Positions 4,937 through 5,816 of a DNA stretch of 5,816 bases are shown piece after piece. The first letter of the stretch is position 1, and every line of letters begins with the position of its first letter. The stretch is from NCBI GenBank assembly GCA_009786295.1, contig WQTN01000080.1:1-5816 (forward strand), written 5' to 3'. Under the pieces are notes generated by a model. It made no database searches. It was given only the letters and a program-made list of their open reading frames with translations, and was not told where the DNA came from. The stretch comes from Methanomassiliicoccaceae archaeon. Its GTDB lineage: Archaea; Thermoplasmatota; Thermoplasmata; Methanomassiliicoccales; Methanomethylophilaceae. The translations under genes and the position numbers were made by a program.

Positions 4937-5392
4937 TTGGAAGATATGATGACAGGAAACAGCCACTGCGGAGAAAGCTTCGGTATGGGTGCAGGCATTC
5001 GGATGCACGAACCGGATTACTATGAGTTCATAGGCATCAGATGGTGCGAGAATTGCAGGCGGGAGACCTGCGTATGTCCGAAGTACATAAAATCACAGAG
5101 AGGGACGGTGCTGTGGATGCATGAGGACATTGGAGCAATGATGGTATCCATCGAGGATGATGTTCATCCATGGGAAATGATCGGGAAGTGCTATCACGAG
5201 ATAGATCCAGAGAACGGCGTGGACTACGTGTATAAACTGACGGATTATATGACAGGTCCTCTGCACGGCTGCGTCTTTCAGGTAAAAAGGGTCGGCGACC
5301 GATATACACTGCCTGACGAGAACGGCCACATGAGGGGCATGGGCAGGAAAGCAAGGATAACCAGTCCTTTCGTATCATCATTCTGTGAGTGA
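4937..5392 (+). CDS. Hypothetical Cys-rich protein, 151 residues
   Basis: I do not recognise this protein. It has a Met/Gly-rich start, then FIGIRWCENCRRETCVC (31-47) with Cys37, Cys40, Cys45 and Cys47 spaced C-x2-C-x4-C-x-C, a compact zinc- or iron-binding knuckle. After it comes a mixed acidic/aromatic segment (about 55-125) with further Cys at 85 and 112, and a basic tail. No membrane segment or signal peptide is seen, so it should be cytoplasmic. The frame opens at TTG 4937; ATG codons at 4946 and 4949 are equally good starts (148 or 147 residues), and the box A at 4908-4916 cannot separate them well. The stop is TGA. It is divergent from the antitoxin gene, sharing a 119-base regulatory region, and lies 49 bases before the truncated toxin. 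A role with the toxin-antitoxin pair is possible from position but not shown. Confidence 0.75.
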   Translation: MEDMMTGNSHCGESFGMGAGIRMHEPDYYEFIGIRWCENCRRETCVCPKYIKSQRGTVLWMHEDIGAMMVSIEDDVHPWEMIGKCYHEIDPENGVDYVYKLTDYMTGPLHGCVFQVKRVGDRYTLPDENGHMRGMGRKARITSPFVSSFCE

Positions 5393-5441
5393 AGGGTAAT
5401 GAATAAGAGTTGCGCAGGCCGGGAAAGGGCGAAAGACGGAG

Positions 5442-5654
5442 ATGCTGCTTGATGCTTTAGCAAAAGATCCGTTCGTCCTAAAATATGAGAAACTAAAGGG
5501 CAAGGCAGAAAACCTATTTTCTATTAGAATCAATGTGGTCGGCAGACTTGTTTTTGAAATAGAAGAACCAACCGATGGACAATACAAAGAGATAGCGAAC
5601 GTTATCAGAATGCAGACACATTACAAAGGCATTATACCCATATTCCTTCTCTAA
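5442..5654 (+). pseudogene. Txe/YoeB-family toxin, N-terminally truncated, no antitoxin
   Basis: The 70-residue frame aligns with the C-terminal two thirds of the toxin at 4279-4593: LLDALAKDPF with ILKLLSEDPF, then KLKG, SIRIN, GRLVFEIEEP, and IRMQTHYKGIIPIF with ARMRTHYSGYIPSF. Similarity continues upstream of the ATG (AQAGKGRKTE before MLLD, like SHLGDKAE before NILK) to an in-frame TGA at 5406-5408. The first strand and most of helix 1 are absent, and a one-base frame slip near 5418 would extend the match a little (ELR). Family active-site equivalents Glu16, Arg35, His60 and Tyr61 are still present, whereas the conserved SRR is SIR. The stop is TAA. No antitoxin gene is adjacent and no promoter is clear. 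It is probably decayed; a short functional or interfering form cannot be excluded. Confidence 0.7.
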
Positions 5655-5685
5655 AGGCATATTGATTATGATGAAAAATCTGATC

Positions 5686-5692
5686 AAAAAAA
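5686..5692 (-). terminator. T-tract downstream of tRNA-Leu
   Basis: Seven consecutive T on the minus strand, followed by a second run of five (5678-5674), lie 34 bases past the tRNA 3' end. Archaeal RNA polymerase commonly stops at such runs without a hairpin. Confidence 0.5.
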
Positions 5693-5706
5693 GAGCCAGC
5701 AGTGAC

Positions 5707-5712
5707 TTTTTT
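5707..5712 (+). terminator. T-tract after the truncated toxin
   Basis: Six consecutive T on the plus strand, about 53 bases after the toxin remnant's stop and just before the convergent tRNA gene. It would stop plus-strand transcription from entering the tRNA in antisense. Confidence 0.4.
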
Positions 5713-5725
5713 GGAGAAGTGAGAG

Positions 5726-5810
5726 TGCCGACGACCGGATTCGAACCGGTGAACTCCTACGAGAATGGATCTTGAGTCCATCGCCTTTGACCAGGCTTGG
5801 CAACATCGGC
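5726..5810 (-). tRNA. tRNA-Leu (anticodon CAA)
   Basis: The minus strand folds into a complete tRNA. The acceptor strands GCCGATG (5810-5804) and CGTCGGC (5733-5727) pair with one G-T wobble, and the discriminator base is A at 5726. The anticodon stem ATGGA/TCCAT closes the loop CTCAAGA, giving anticodon CAA for TTG codons. A long variable arm (CTCGTAGGAG region) marks a class II leucine tRNA. The T-arm is CCGGTTCGAATCCGG. CCA is not encoded. The 3' end faces the accessory genes on its left; its promoter would lie mostly outside the window. Confidence 0.93.
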
Positions 5811-5816
5811 TTGTTT

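Noticed and set aside
5669..5683. ATGATGA followed by CTGA near the right end, possible C/D guide RNA
   Set aside because: Only about five bases separate the boxes, too few for a guide, and the region is better explained by T-tract terminators.
1..5816. CRISPR array, insertion sequence or transposase gene
   Set aside because: No regularly spaced direct repeats and no DDE, HUH or serine/tyrosine recombinase motifs were seen in any frame.

Overview
The window looks archaeal, most likely from a methanogen of the Methanomassiliicoccales (Thermoplasmata-related, gut-type). The signs are AT-rich box A (TATA) elements with their centres about 26-28 bases upstream of start codons or tRNA ends, a tRNA-Leu without an encoded CCA, and the absence of TAG among the seven predicted stop codons, all of which are TGA or TAA. 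An in-frame TAG also lies near the 5' end of an otherwise intact gene. That pattern fits an organism that decodes TAG as pyrrolysine. The order-level assignment is inference; no pyl gene or methanogenesis gene lies in the window.

Layout, left to right. (1) 1-53, minus: tRNA-Arg(TCT), cut by the left edge, with its own box A. (2) 106-675, minus: a six-segment membrane protein of unknown function with its own promoter. (3) 736-3623, minus: an operon of two metal-chelatase ATPase genes, a ChlI/BchI-like AAA+ subunit (upstream) and a ChlD/BchD-like AAA+ plus VWA subunit (downstream), overlapping by 22 bases. The ChlI gene properly begins at 3623, not at the internal ATG at 3566, because the conserved FPFAAIVGQEQ segment lies before that ATG; the true frame contains one TAG as codon 7. 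(4) 3624-4278: a long AT-rich, gene-poor stretch with a 14-bp palindrome, RNA-like hairpins and one plausible 54-residue small ORF on the minus strand. (5) 4279-4817, minus: a type II toxin-antitoxin operon (YefM/Phd antitoxin, Txe/YoeB toxin) with a perfect inverted repeat over its box A. (6) 4937-5392, plus: an unrecognised 151-residue Cys-rich protein, divergent from the antitoxin. (7) 5442-5654, plus: a second, N-terminally truncated Txe/YoeB toxin without an antitoxin. (8) 5726-5810, minus: tRNA-Leu(CAA), its 3' end facing the accessory block.

How the parts work together: the ChlI and ChlD subunits should form the ATP-driven motor of a metal chelatase inserting a metal into a tetrapyrrole (probably cobalt into a corrinoid precursor in such an organism, although the large CobN/ChlH subunit is not here). 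If codon 7 is read as pyrrolysine, full-length ChlI synthesis would depend on the pyrrolysine system. The segment from about 3624 to 5725 looks like an accessory block between a core operon and a tRNA gene. Two of its promoters, facing away from each other on either side of the toxin-antitoxin pair, share a 25-28 base motif upstream of box A, suggesting a common regulator.
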